Source: Zhengitettix transpicula
Lineage: Eukaryota > Arthropoda > Insecta > Orthoptera > Tetrigidae
Length of the DNA stretch: 64,000 nt
NCBI GenBank assembly: GCA_037074705.1
Contig: CM073596.1
Span: 12,766,501 to 12,830,500, forward strand
Direction: 5' to 3'
Below the pieces are notes generated by a model. That model saw only the letters and a program-made list of their open reading frames with translations, was not told the origin of the DNA and did no database searches. The first letter of the stretch is position 1; each line of letters opens with the position of its first letter. A program made the position numbers and the translations under genes. Below are positions 23,185 to 34,367 of the stretch, piece after piece.

Positions 23185-23658
23185 GCTCTGGAGGAGGCTA
23201 TCTTTGGGGATGCCTTCTCCTCTCTCTGGTTTTTTGAAATAACGTCCCCACATGCCGAGGCCTCGGCCTGTTTTGAGAAGGGTCGCATACGGTAAGAGTT
23301 GTCCGCTATTCCCATTGGAACAGTCGGCCAGCTGCCTCCTAAACTGGTCAAGACAGGGCGAAGGGGATCGCTGTGACCCCACAGGAAACCCCTCTCCTGC
23401 CATCGGAAGGCCGTGGGACACGTACCAAATACCCGACCTACCCGATGAAGGTTTTTCTAGGGTTTTCCCTTCATCACTTTTAGTGGAATTACTTGGTAGG
23501 ATCCTTAATACAGTCCGGGGGCCCTAGTTAACCCTTGGTTACCTTCCTCTACCTTTCTGCATCCCCCTTTCACTTCGTTTTCTACTCTATAAGAGGGGAG
23601 TTGCCACTATATGGATTACCGTCATGTAGCCTGTCTACACCTAAATAAAAAAAATCCC
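23185..23658 (+). repeat. Family A copy A4, tandem to A3
   Basis: It follows A3 after a short AATATTCTCAACA junction also seen after A2, so A2, A3 and A4 form a head-to-tail series. The central stem carries a compensatory change: TGAAGG (23446-23451) with CCTTCA (23468-23473). The A-rich tail is at about 23640-23656. Confidence 0.86.
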
Positions 23659-25480
23659 AAAACGCTGTTAGAAACTAGACTTGCGAATGCTCTTCCGCGT
23701 GTCCATTTTTTTCTCGTCATCAGATGCCCCACTCCTTCTCCATCACATATCTTCAAATATTCTTACGAGTAATATTTCACGTTGGCTCACCCTAAAAATC
23801 GAGCCCGGACACCACAGAAAACATTTTGTGTCGCGGATCTCAACATTTCTACTGCCATGAGCGAGTAAAATAATTAAATATTCGTGTTATATAGGAAAAT
23901 ACTGTTGTTAATTACACATTGACCCCCGTCAGACTCTCTTCACAATTTTATATTTTGAATATTATGTTTTACAGCCAGAAACGAACATTTTTGATTCCGA
24001 AGCTGTATATTGAAACGTTTGAATATCCGGAAGAAATTTTTCGTTGTATTGTTTAAGCGTAGTTCTCTTCACATTTACCTGACTGATTTGTGTGGCCGAC
24101 GCCGACTCCGCTGAAACCGATCCAAGTTCAATCAACATTTTCCCCGATCTTTTACGATTTTGTACCTGTCAGTTCTCTCGGCAAAATCGATTGTTAAAAT
24201 TATTCGCCTAACGTTTATGGACGTTTTGCAGCTTAGAAACATTTTCAGCTGAAAACACTGCACCGCCGTCTCCATCCATACAACCACTTACACGTACATC
24301 CTCATCTCCCCCCCCCCTCAATTCACCTCATCCCCTCCACTTCCACACGCTCACACAGACCTAATGGTGTTACTCTAAAAAACACAATAGAACGTCGTTA
24401 AAAGGGAGGAGAATAAGGGAAACGCTTGTCTGTCAGAGTATGAATTATTGTTGGCCACTCCATAGTCACGTGAACATGTAGGTTAGACCCTTATAATAAT
24501 GAATATTATGTTGTTCGTCGGAGTATCTAACCGTAGTGTTATACCTCAGTGTGTATGGACTAATGACCTAACAATTTCTCGTAATCAGTTTAATGACATA
24601 ATTAATAGAGAATATTCAGGGCTGAATTAGCGGATGAGTGAAGGAACGGAAGTGCCGAGCGCGCCCCTTGGCGGCCAGTAGGTCGTTAAGAGATATCTCT
24701 GGTGAGCGGCGTTAAAAGTTCTCTCTGGCGACCGTCGTAAATCTTATCGAAGTCGCTGCTGCTCGCTCGCGGCTCCAATCGATGCAGCCGCATTTGTCGT
24801 CGCCTCCATGTTCCCGATGCTAAGAAATAACTGCACGCCCTTCAGCTGTCACTCCAGTCGAAGACACTTGCTCATAACCGAAGAAAATTGCACAGACCAA
24901 AAATTTATGCAAGTTCTATGACTGAAATAGACATTTGCACAAATGAGAAGGACGCATCCTATTCTTAAAAAAAAATATATAAAAATTTACTCCCTCCGTC
25001 AGGAAGCCCCTTCCTTTATGCAACAAGCCGTGCACCTTTGATCCTGTAGAGTGTTAAGACTAATATTAGCCTTGAAAAAAAATTAGTAATGCTATTTTTT
25101 TTCTGAATAACTCAATTCGAATAATAGCTTCGGGTCCCTTTCCTTATTTTACAGATACACATTATCAATACCCGGGGAAAAAATCTAACTATCAAAATAA
25201 TATAGAATATTATGAAACAGTGCGGTTTACGAGTCTTGTTTAAGTAGAAAATATTTTTCATTTGATTCACTCAGTGTTATTAAAGGACAACTAGAATGTT
25301 TATACGTATACTCAAGTTCAATTTTTTCGGAATTATATTTTTTTTAAAAGAGAAATCTTGTAGAATTAGCACTAAGCGAAATATTTTAGATGTGTGACAT
25401 ATTATGGTGATGTTTTAGAAACAAACATTATTTAGACCTGGACTGATTTATTTTCGATTAAAATTGTGCCAGCATGTAAA
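23659..25480. other. Unique region with a GC-richer island at 24.6-24.85 kb
   Basis: Mostly AT-rich with no recognised gene. A C-rich pyrimidine stretch lies at 24300-24360. 24600-24850 is GC-richer and holds the CTCF-like site listed separately. From 24960 to 25480 the sequence is AT-rich and featureless. Confidence 0.5.
24659..24677 (-). promoter_or_regulatory. Candidate CTCF-type insulator site
   Basis: On the minus strand this reads TGGCCGCCAAGGGGCGCGC, which fits the 19-bp CTCF consensus at about 15 positions, including most of the GGGGCGC core. CTCF exists in insects. The match was made by eye and could be chance in a locally GC-rich island. Confidence 0.35.
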
Positions 25481-26300
25481 ATATTTTTTTTTTCTTTAGC
25501 GAGAATAAATAAATAATTTTATTCTTATTATGAATAATGATGTTAATAATTTTTTCACTGTTAAGCAACAGCTTCAGATTTTTCGATGTTGACGTTTCTG
25601 CAGTCATTCTTTACCGTTGTCTTCAGAAGTATATATTTCTATATATATATATTTCTTTAGCAAGAATAAATAAATAATTTTATCCATATTATGATTAATA
25701 TTATTAATAAATTTTTCACGCTTAAACACTAGGTTCAGATTTTTCTATGTTGACGTTTCTGCAGTCATTCTCTACCGTTGTCTTCAGAAGAATATATATA
25801 TATATTTCTTTAGCAAGAATAAATAAATAATTTTATCCACATTATTAATAATATTATTAATAAATTTTTCACGGTTAATCACCAGGTTCAGATTTCTCGA
25901 TGTTGACGTTTCTGCAGTCATTCTCTACCGTTGTCTTCAGAAGAATATATATATGTATATATATATATTTCTTTAGCAAGAATAAATAAATAATTTTATC
26001 CACATTATTAATAATATTATTAATAAATTTTTCATGTTTAATCACCAGGTTCAGATTTATCGATGTTGACGTTTCTGCAGTCATTCTCTACCGTTGTCTT
26101 CAGAATAATATATATATATATATATATATTTCTTTAGCAAGAGTAAATAAATAATTTTATTCACATTATGAATAATATTATTAATAATTTTTTCACGGTC
26201 AAGCACCAGGTTCAGATTTCTCGATGTTGACGTTTCTGCGGTCGTTCTCTACCGCTGTCTTCTGAACCGTGAAAAATTTATTGATAATTTACTCCGGGGA
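25480..26300 (-). repeat. Tandem array, five ~160-bp units with hammerhead-like core
   Basis: The minus-strand landmark GAAAC (plus GTTTC) occurs at 25594, 25755, 25908, 26071 and 26232, giving spacings of 161, 153, 163 and 161 bp. Units are joined by short (TA)n tracts and share TTCTTTAGCAAGAATAAATA. On the minus strand each unit has CTGAAGA, a potential stem, and GAAACGTC. In the last unit (26232-26264) the stem GCGGT/ACCGC is perfect but the core reads CAGAAGA. Outside it, GGTTC can pair with GAACC. This is the arrangement of hammerhead ribozyme cores known from Penelope-like elements and some insect satellites. No cleavage triplet is firmly placed. The frame 25875-26084 is not a gene. Confidence 0.82.
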
Positions 26301-26759
26301 AAGTTTACATTCATGAATAATATTGTTTCGAAGGAAGGAGCACGAGAGTTTAAAAACTAGGAAATTGGCATATTTACAGTAACTCATTTTAAGGATCTTA
26401 TAAATGTGTGGTTCCTAAACAATTGATCCTAGCATAGGTAAAGTCAAAATGTCAAATCGTGAAATTCAAGGTGGTTTACAGGAGAAGCCAAAGAAAAATT
26501 CCAACAGAATAAATATACTTGAATAGTAATTACTTACAAATTTCAAAAATTCAATTGTTGATTACAGAAATGTAGCAACAGTTTAGAAATATAAAAACGT
26601 AGCTAATATTATGATAAACAACTGCAACTAAAAACCTTTTTGTCGGAGAAAAAATATGTCAAGTACAAGAGAGACGTAAATGGAAAATCATGCAAAATAA
26701 GGTAAACTTATAGAAATGTTTTGAACAGTTCTAATAATTTATGTCAATTATTTTCACAG
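26301..26759. other. AT-rich spacer
   Basis: AT-rich unique sequence between the hammerhead-like array and the SINE. Nothing is recognised. Confidence 0.5.
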
Positions 26760-26920
26760 AGGTCCCGGGTTCGAATCCCGGCGCGGGCGTGGATGTTTGT
26801 TGTGCGTGGGAGAAACTCTCGGCAAATCATTCCCCCGACTAGAAAAAATAATTTCCCACACTGAGTCGCTAACGACCAGAGCTGTTGATGCGACTGTAAA
26901 TAAATAATAATAATAATAAA
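26760..26920 (+). mobile_element. tRNA-derived SINE, 5'-truncated
   Basis: CCCGGGTTCGAATCCCGG at 26764-26781 is a tRNA T-arm with pol III B box GGTTCGAATCC. It is followed by a unique SINE body (GCGTGGATGTTTGTTGTGCG, CGACTGTAAATAAATAA) and a (TAA)n tail at about 26898-26920. No A box or remainder of the tRNA lies upstream, so either the 5' end is truncated or it has decayed. It is not a functional tRNA gene. Confidence 0.85.
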
Positions 26921-28359
26921 TGTTGATGAAAGACGAGTACAGTGTTTGTTAGTGAAAAAAAGAGTAAAGTGATCAGTGAGAAGTCTAAAGATGAGACATT
27001 TAAATTAATAAATAAATTTTCGTTACATTGCGACAAGGTTTTTCCATTACATCCCTAAGCGAAAATTACATGTATTAAATAGTTTATAGAAATCTGTAAG
27101 ATCTATATATTTTTTCCTTTAATTTCACAGATTTTCATTAAAATATCTAATATTAATCAAAACGTATTAATAATTTATGGTAAACCAATAATCCAAAAAT
27201 CGGTCATTACAATATATGTAATGCTTAATTTCAGAGAAGGAAAAATTTATGTAATAGTTTATTTTCTTAAATTTATTTATTTTTAACAATATGTCATAAA
27301 AAGGGAAATTTAGTTAGTTTAATTTATCATTAATTTCTTCTCATATTAGTTGCCACCAAGAGTGTGTTTAATTGCAGTTACAACTTAACGTGTCAATTTT
27401 AATATACTCTTGTGAGTATTCTTACTGGCAGGTTCTTACCGAGGACTTTTCTTTAGTGTGTAGATGCCTGGACCGTTGTCTGTATTCCAGATGAACGAAC
27501 ACCTGGACGTTTCCGGAGCGGTTGAGTCGGCGGTGGTCTACAGTGGACAGCCTCTGGGGGATCTCATTAGGATTCAATCAGCTCCGACGCTGCTGCGTAT
27601 GCAATTAACACTTCTCACAACATCGCGCGTATTACAGGCTAATTAGACTCGGACTGGCAGGTAAACACGTGGAATCTACCGCAGCTGGCAAAAGTGCCCA
27701 CGAGAATGAGGAGTTTATTCGGGGCCATTAGCGTGGTCCCGGAGCTCGTGTTCGCCATTACAGCGATGTCTGATTCATAACCGTGTTCGTTACTGTCCGC
27801 TGAAACGTCCGCCCTCTCTAATTAAAAGCTACGAGGGAGGGAGGGGTTGGTTAGTCAACACCTGCGACAGATATTAACACTACCTGCGTTTTTAAAACTC
27901 CCGATGCGATACGTTCCAATATGCGACAACGCTCGTAAAGATCGGTCGGTTCTACAGCGGGATCATAGGTTAATACTGATGCAGTGTTGGACTACCCTCA
28001 GTCGCCATTCGCATCCCTCCATCCGATCCCTAATGTATCTCAATAATTTTAAAACTTGGAGCAGTTATTTCTCTTCCTAAATTGACTGGGTTCCATTTCC
28101 GTTCAACGTTTGCTTTACTCCGAACAAGAGAAGAGCAACTCTGTTTCCAGAAATAATCAGTTCTTTATTTGTGAATCCATCCACACCCGTAAAAAGTTTT
28201 GACAGAAATATTGTAGAAGACTTGAATTCTTTATATTAAAATTTTAAATATCGCTAAAAGAAATAAAACATGTTTGCGCGCGTTGGAAACTTGCGAGTGC
28301 TCGCTGGTGAGTGCGTTACGAATAATAACGCTGGGAGCCGAATATTGTGTAGATTCTCA
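26921..28359. other. Unique region with a GC-richer island at 27.44-28.05 kb
   Basis: 26921-27440 is AT-rich. The island at 27440-28060 contains plus frames 27464-27646 and 27847-28080, neither of a known family, plus CTAATTAG and CTCTAATTAAAAG sites. It could be a conserved regulatory block or an exon; nothing in the sequence decides this. Confidence 0.45.
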
Positions 28360-29099
28360 TCTATATAATAAAAAAAGTCGTATATTTATTTGTATGTATG
28401 TATTTAAGTTGATTTCTATACAGATTTAAACGCGTGGATAGATTGCAAGAAAAATTAGTACACATATACTTCACATCAAGAGAAACTTCAATGTGGGGGT
28501 GATTAATCTGTAGCATAAAGGTGGGTAGAATTATAAATAAAAGATGTGATCATTTCTACACGCTAAGAGACCATGACGTCACAGAACACGCGAAAGAAAG
28601 ACGTTACTGTGTCCGAACAATAGATCCTTTTTACGTAATGAAATAAAGCATAATTATTTTCATGGGATAAAATAATTTTATGCAGTCAAATGATAATATA
28701 AAACAATACGAACTACTTAACAATCCTTGCGGAAATTGTATGTTAATTTTCGTGCCACATTAGTGACTCCAATATGGCGACCATTTGTTTAAATTGTGAA
28801 TGTATTTAACAATTTCATCAATTAAATCTTTCGTAATGTCTGAAGACTGAGGGACAATTATATCCTGCAATACTCAAGGAGTATATTTATATGTATGTTT
28901 TATAGGTATGTTTGTTCGGATTGATGCAATAAAATTGAATTTATTTTATAGCTGTTAAATTAATGCACTATCGGTCGAAAGTATGTACGGAACTAGGAAC
29001 AGTTAGGTTAAATCACTTCTTGACTAAAAATTAATGGAACTAAATAGTTTTTCGTGTTTATATAAATAAGTACACGGGCAAATCCGGGCACCCAGTTAG
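28360..29099 (+). mobile_element. Helitron-like non-autonomous element, family B copy 1
   Basis: It starts with TCTATATAATAAAAAAAG after a host A. It shares AACGCGTGGATAGATTGCAA, the palindrome TGACGTCA (28574-28581), GAAGACTGAGGGACAATTAT and the terminal GGGCACCCAGTTAG with other copies. The A|TC...CTRR|T layout is that of Helitrons; here the 3' end is the variant TTAG followed by A. It has no Rep or helicase ORF. Confidence 0.72.
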
Positions 29100-29397
29100 A
29101 TGACAAGTTGACAAATAAAATTGTGTGAGGGAGTGGTAAATACTCCGAATATGAGTTCAGTGCCCCAGTACCGTCACGAGAAAGAAGAAAATTAATGAAA
29201 TAGAAAGTAATGAGTTTCGTCAAGGTTAAAATAGTAAAATAATCACATTAACGTGACCCAACCCTACTGATAATTAATCATGATGTGAAGCTTTCGTTAT
29301 TTCACATGACGAAGTATTTAGTTTTGTTTAGCTGCTTCTCCCTTTTCTACCTTTCGTATTTCCCGTCAATTTATTTCCAATTTATTAAATTTTTGTA

Positions 29398-30148
29398 TCT
29401 ACATAATAAAATAGGATGTATTTATGTATTTACGTAAATCTCGATACAAATTTAACCGCGTGGAAAGATTGCAACAATAATTGGTACACATATTCTTCAA
29501 AACACAAGAAATGGTACTAGTATAAATCTGGAAAGAAATATAATTAAAAAATGTGTTGATTTTGTGTTAAATTACTTCGCGCCAAGAGACGATGACGTCA
29601 CTCAAGAGAGAGACGTTACTACGCAACGAACAAAGGAAATAGCTCCTTTTTCCGTAATGAAATGAAGAAATATTTTCATTGAATAAAAAGTATTATTTTA
29701 TCCAGTAATACTCCATAGAAGGATAATAAAAAATAATGCGAAATACTTGACGATCCTTACGGAAAATGTAAGTTAATTTTCGTGCCATATTAAGTGACTA
29801 ATATGGCGACTATTTGTTTACATTACGATTCTAGCTAACAATTTCGTAAATTTAATCCTTCGTAATGGCTGAAGACTGAGGGACAATTATATCCTGCAAT
29901 ACTCAAGTAGTATGTTTAAATATTATTTTCGCAAATAAATTCGGAATTGTTGGGATTGATGCAATGAAGTTAAATGTAATTCATAGCTGTTCATTTAATG
30001 CACTACCGGTCGAAAGTATATACGAAACTAGGAACAGTTAGATTTAGGTTCTCGATTATAGTATATAATATATAAAGATTAATATAGAATTAAATACTTT
30101 TTCGGATTTATTTAAATAAGTACATGGGCAACGCTGGGCACCCAGCTT
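29398..30148 (+). mobile_element. Helitron-like non-autonomous element, family B copy 2
   Basis: It starts with TCTACATAATAAAATAGG after a host A and ends in ACGCTGGGCACCCAGCTTT. It is collinear with copy 1 over most of its length, including TGACGTCA at 29593-29600 and GACTGAGGGACAATTATATC. It lies 300 bp from copy 1 in the same orientation, so either a local tandem duplication or a recurrent insertion hot spot is possible. Confidence 0.72.
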
Positions 30149-32485
30149 TTATTAAATATAAGAAATATAAATATAAAAAATACTTATAGAACGTTAAATA
30201 TAGTAAAAAATAGTACAAAATAATTTGCAGCATTGTTATTGAGGAACAAAGTAACCAAATGATGTTGAAAGCCACAGTTCGAAAATTTTACAGATCAAGA
30301 CACAAAATCATTGAATAAAGTGATTTTATTAATATTTTAGTAACTCTGGTTGAGTCTTACCTCCGGTGAATTTTTCTCTTTGAATTCCAACCGGGTGAAG
30401 ACTTTGTAATTTATTTAACTCATTTTCACAACGGATAATTTTGCTTTCTCTAGTCCATTTTCTGTTTTCTCTGACTTACATGTATCGATAGATCATTTGG
30501 GTAGATGACACTGATTCAAAAAAATTTTCTTCAAAATATGTTTCAGTCATATTTAGTAAAAATAAAATTTAATCAGTAACTTCCAGTATTACAGAAACAA
30601 TGCATAAATAATAAATTAGACAGTTTTAAAAAAAATTGTAAAAATGAAGTAACTCAATTTTCATCAATTAATTCATGTATAAATCCAAATAAAATTATTA
30701 TTATTACCAGAGTGCGTGAAGTTAGGTATAATAAGGATTATCTACATATTAAGTATTTCAGTGTCCTTCTTTACGAGGATTTATATATATATAATCTAAT
30801 ATTAATAATGCGATTCATTTTTATATTTCTTGGTTTTTCCAGTAGAAACTGAGAAAAAGCAAATCCAAATTCAGTTTTAACGTGTTGAAATTTTTTTATT
30901 TTTCTCTCCAGTTCTAAACGGAGCCCCTCGACTAAAGGAAAACTTAATTTAAAACGTGTCCAGTTCTTTCTTAAATCTTCAAAGAAACTCCGTTGCCCAG
31001 ATCCCGACCCCTCTCCCTTTTTCTCTCTCTTAAAAATAGTGGCGACCTCTCGAAAAAGGAAGTAGTAGATGAGGTTGAAAGAGGTAATTCACCCGGAGTG
31101 TCAGGAAAGGAAATTAAAGGGCCTGTAATTACTTTCTAAGAGTAAGCAAAGAGTTAAACTTTCTCGAATTAATTTCGGAATCCCCTTTAAAAGTCTGTCT
31201 TGCATAATCCTTCCAGTGAATAATCCAAGTAGCTTCTGGCAATCTATGTTTTTCTCGTGAAAAAGGATAAAATTCGCAGTCATATGGAATCGCGAAACGG
31301 CGTGTGGTTAATATTTTTCGAAATAATATATTCGTACTCTTTCGAATACTCTGGCGGAAATATAAAACTGCGGATAGGAAGAAAGTGATAAGTTCTGAAT
31401 TGTGATGACAACGGAAACATATCCAACTAGAATTCATCGCTTCCAACGTATCGAAAAGAAGGGTGAATGAATACACAAGACGAATTTCAGAAATGGAACG
31501 AGCGAGGGCCGCCAAAAAAAATATATATTGAAGGAGAACGTGAAATATGAGGAGGCGGCGCAGTAAGTAAGAAGGAAACGCGAGAAAAACTGAGAATGTA
31601 GTGCAGAAGACGGTAAAATCGGCATTTTAAGTTCCAAATATCTATTTAGCGTCAAGAGTCGAATGAGGACTGGTCTGAAATATTTAATAAACAGAGTTAA
31701 AAGTAAAACAAATCAAAATGTATTTATCTATGATAAATTTCAAAGTTTATTAATGAAAGTATAATAAAATATCTGGGCGTTAATTAAATATATTGGCGAA
31801 TCTATTTACAAAGAAAATATGTGAAATTGCTTAAATTGGTAAGGTAGTGTATTACTACAAATTCAACCATAAAAAATAAAATATATCGTATATAATTTAA
31901 ATGGAAAGGAAATATAGAGATGAAATGACTTCCATGGAGTTGGAATTATCTCGGACAGTAAAATGTTCCAATTTTCGGAGATTTTAGCCTCTTTCATAGT
32001 GACTGAGATGTGTACTGCGTGGCGGCCTACCCCACAGTCATACATGTATAAAAGGAAAATATGTTGTCTTGTAGAGACCAAAATGAAGTAGGGAATTTAA
32101 GAAAGAAGTTTATTCAGAAGAATTTATTTTTTGGTGTTTGTTTTCCACGCAACTATAAATAAAATTAAATAGAAAAAAAATTGTTTGGAAGTAGAAGAAC
32201 TTTGACTCAGCCCATTGTTGCGTAGCGTGAAGCAATGAGAGCGTGGTCTAAAAAATTTCCGAGACAGGTAAAATGTATAGAAGCAGACTGCACCATGATT
32301 TTCGACGTAATTTTGTCTCTACCGACCCGTCCAAAATTATGAAAATAATTTATTTCCTTTTTCGATTCCTTTTCTCTTTTGTTACCTATTTCTCAAGTAC
32401 ATTGTTTCCTTATCTATCCATATATATATTTTTTAATGCTCCATACTCGAGTAATTCAGCAGCGCTGTGCAACTTTATCTTCCTA
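30149..32485. other. AT-rich region without a supported gene
   Basis: Mostly AT-rich, with overlapping minus-strand frames at 31101-31655 (up to 128 codons). They are shifted relative to each other, have no recognised domain, and lie in a stretch of slightly higher GC. No repeat family recognised elsewhere is seen. Nothing else is supported. Confidence 0.5.
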
Positions 32486-33095
32486 CTAGCTGGGTGCTCG
32501 GCGTTGCTCGTGTACTTATTTCTATAAACTCGAAAAAGTATTTAATTGAATACTTAAATATATTCCTTGAGTATTTCAGGATATAATTGTCAATTGTCAC
32601 TCAGTCTTCATACATTACGAAATATTACATTGATGAAATTGTTAGCTAGACTCACAACTAATATAGCGCGAAAATTAACTTACATTTTCCGCAAGGATGG
32701 TAAAGTAATTCGTATTCTTCTTTATTACCATTCGATGGAGTATTGCTGTATAAAATTATACTTTTTATTTAAAGAACATATTTCCGCTTTATTTCATTCC
32801 GAATAAAGGAAATATTTCCTTTGTTCGTTGCGTAGTAACGTCTCTCTCTCGCGTGACGTCATTGTCTCTTGGTGCGCAGTAATTTAATATTTAATGATCA
32901 CGGTTTTTAATTGTAATTCTTTCCACATGTATGCTAGGCGTTTCTCACTCTCACAGTACCGTTTCTCGTATTTTGAAGAATATATGTACTAATTTGTGTT
33001 GCATTCTGTCCACGCGATAAAATTTGTATAAAGAACAACGTAAATACATACATACATACATACATACAAATATACATCCTTTTTTATTATATAGA
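32486..33095 (-). mobile_element. Helitron-like non-autonomous element, family B copy 3
   Basis: On the minus strand it runs from TCTATATAATAAAAAAGG (33095, host A before it) to GAGCACCCAGCTAG (32486, host T after it). This is a clean A|T insertion with the canonical CTAG end, the best-preserved termini in the window. TGACGTCA lies at 32854-32861. It has a CATA repeat near its 5' end and no ORF of note. The plus frames at 32567-32806 are spurious. Confidence 0.8.
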
Positions 33096-33980
33096 TTCTA
33101 CTACTTATAAAATGAAACTAACAGTAAATATGTGGTATAATAAGTACCTTAAGGCAATGCAGAGAAAAGTTTTCTTAAAAGAAAGGAAAACTGACTTACG
33201 ATAAAAAAAATTGTGTTTCATGAAGGAGATAAGTGGTAGGAAATTGAGTAAAAGGAAATTTTGGTCAATGAAGGCACAAGGAGAGTAGTTATCCGTCGTA
33301 GTGTGAGGAGTGAGGCGTCTGCACGGAGTCCTTCCTAATTGGCGTCTGGCTGGTCTGCTCTGTTCTGTCAATTAGAGCGTCGAACACTTGTGAGTGACGC
33401 CGGGAGTTATTAGCTGTGGCAGGTGTCGCACTTAGAGACGTTTCATTTCTGAGTCCCCAGCAATTACGGCGACTAGGAAGGCGGGGGAAGCAAGGGTGCC
33501 AACATTGACCGGTCGACAAATGGTACGGTCACTCGGAATGGCAAAAGAAAGGCTGTTCCTGCCGCTGACCACTGAAACATACAGTCGAATTATAATCGCA
33601 CAATATTTTTCAAGCCAGAAATATAATTTCTGCCGAGATTTTTTAAAAGAATTTGTGGATAGTTTGAAAGTCCTATTGTGCAATTCTGAGAGGACAATAT
33701 TGTGTGTTAAAAGGCATTAAAATCAAACTGGCAGAAAATTATAAAAATTTAAAGAATATTTTTAAGAGATATTTGGAATGAATATAAAACCAGACGTAAT
33801 AAATCAATGGATATTTTGCCGAAATACTGAGGAGTTAGAAGAACCGTAATATAAGATACACGTTAGGATAAGAGTAGTAGGGAAATAATCTGATTGAATT
33901 AAATTCATAAGACCATTCAAAATGTTATTTATAGCAGTTAATGGGATAACCGATATCAATTAGATTCACAGTAATTCTAC
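33096..33980. other. Unique region with a GC-richer patch at 33.27-33.55 kb
   Basis: Several overlapping short frames on both strands occur in 33105-33720. None has a recognised family. The remainder is AT-rich. Confidence 0.45.
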
Positions 33981-33984
33981 CAAT

Positions 33985-34367
33985 ATATAATTTCAACTCC
34001 TTTCGGCTTAGGACGGAAGAACCCTTAGGGGTGAGGGTGGAGGGGCGGTACAACAAAATAACGCGAAAACAGCCCAGATTGGAGTCAACTCCGGGGTTAT
34101 GGATGTCGCTGAGCTTAATTATTCAACTTTCCGTTTAGCCCCAAGTGTGGAAGTTTTCAAACATGTTAAAACAGCCTATATATTAGTATAAATAAACTTA
34201 TTCGTGGTCATGGAGATAGATTGCATTTTTCCAGATTTTTTGTGTATAATTTCAACCCATTTAAACATAAGTGGAGGATCTTTACATAAAAATAACAAAG
34301 ATTGAAGTCAAATCCGGGATTATGGATGTCGCTGAGTTAAATTATGAAAACCCGGGCAATCAGCTAG
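33985..34367 (+). mobile_element. Helitron-like element, family C copy, 5'-truncated
   Basis: It shares AAATAACGCGAAAACAGCCC and GATTGGAGTCAA with the longer copy at 51.4-52.2 kb, and ends CCCGGGCAATCAGCTAG followed by T. The 5' part is missing or too diverged to place. A second internal ATTATGGATGTCGCTGAG block near 34318 suggests a small internal duplication (the first is near 34097). Confidence 0.68.

Noticed and set aside
22815..23237. 140-codon plus ORF, and similar ORFs at 926-1144, 19589-19891, 49176-49376 and 49637-49852
   Set aside because: All lie in copies of the family A repeat. The shared peptide (around PPKL...CPTENSSPAIGRAWDK) reflects the repeat and is broken differently in each copy.
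26761..26785. tRNA gene
   Set aside because: Only the T-arm and B box are present; there is no acceptor stem, D-arm or anticodon arm. The SINE body and TAA tail follow directly.
31101..31655. Minus-strand gene of up to 128 codons
   Set aside because: Three overlapping frames with no domain and no consistent codon bias. A multi-exon gene cannot be assembled from them.
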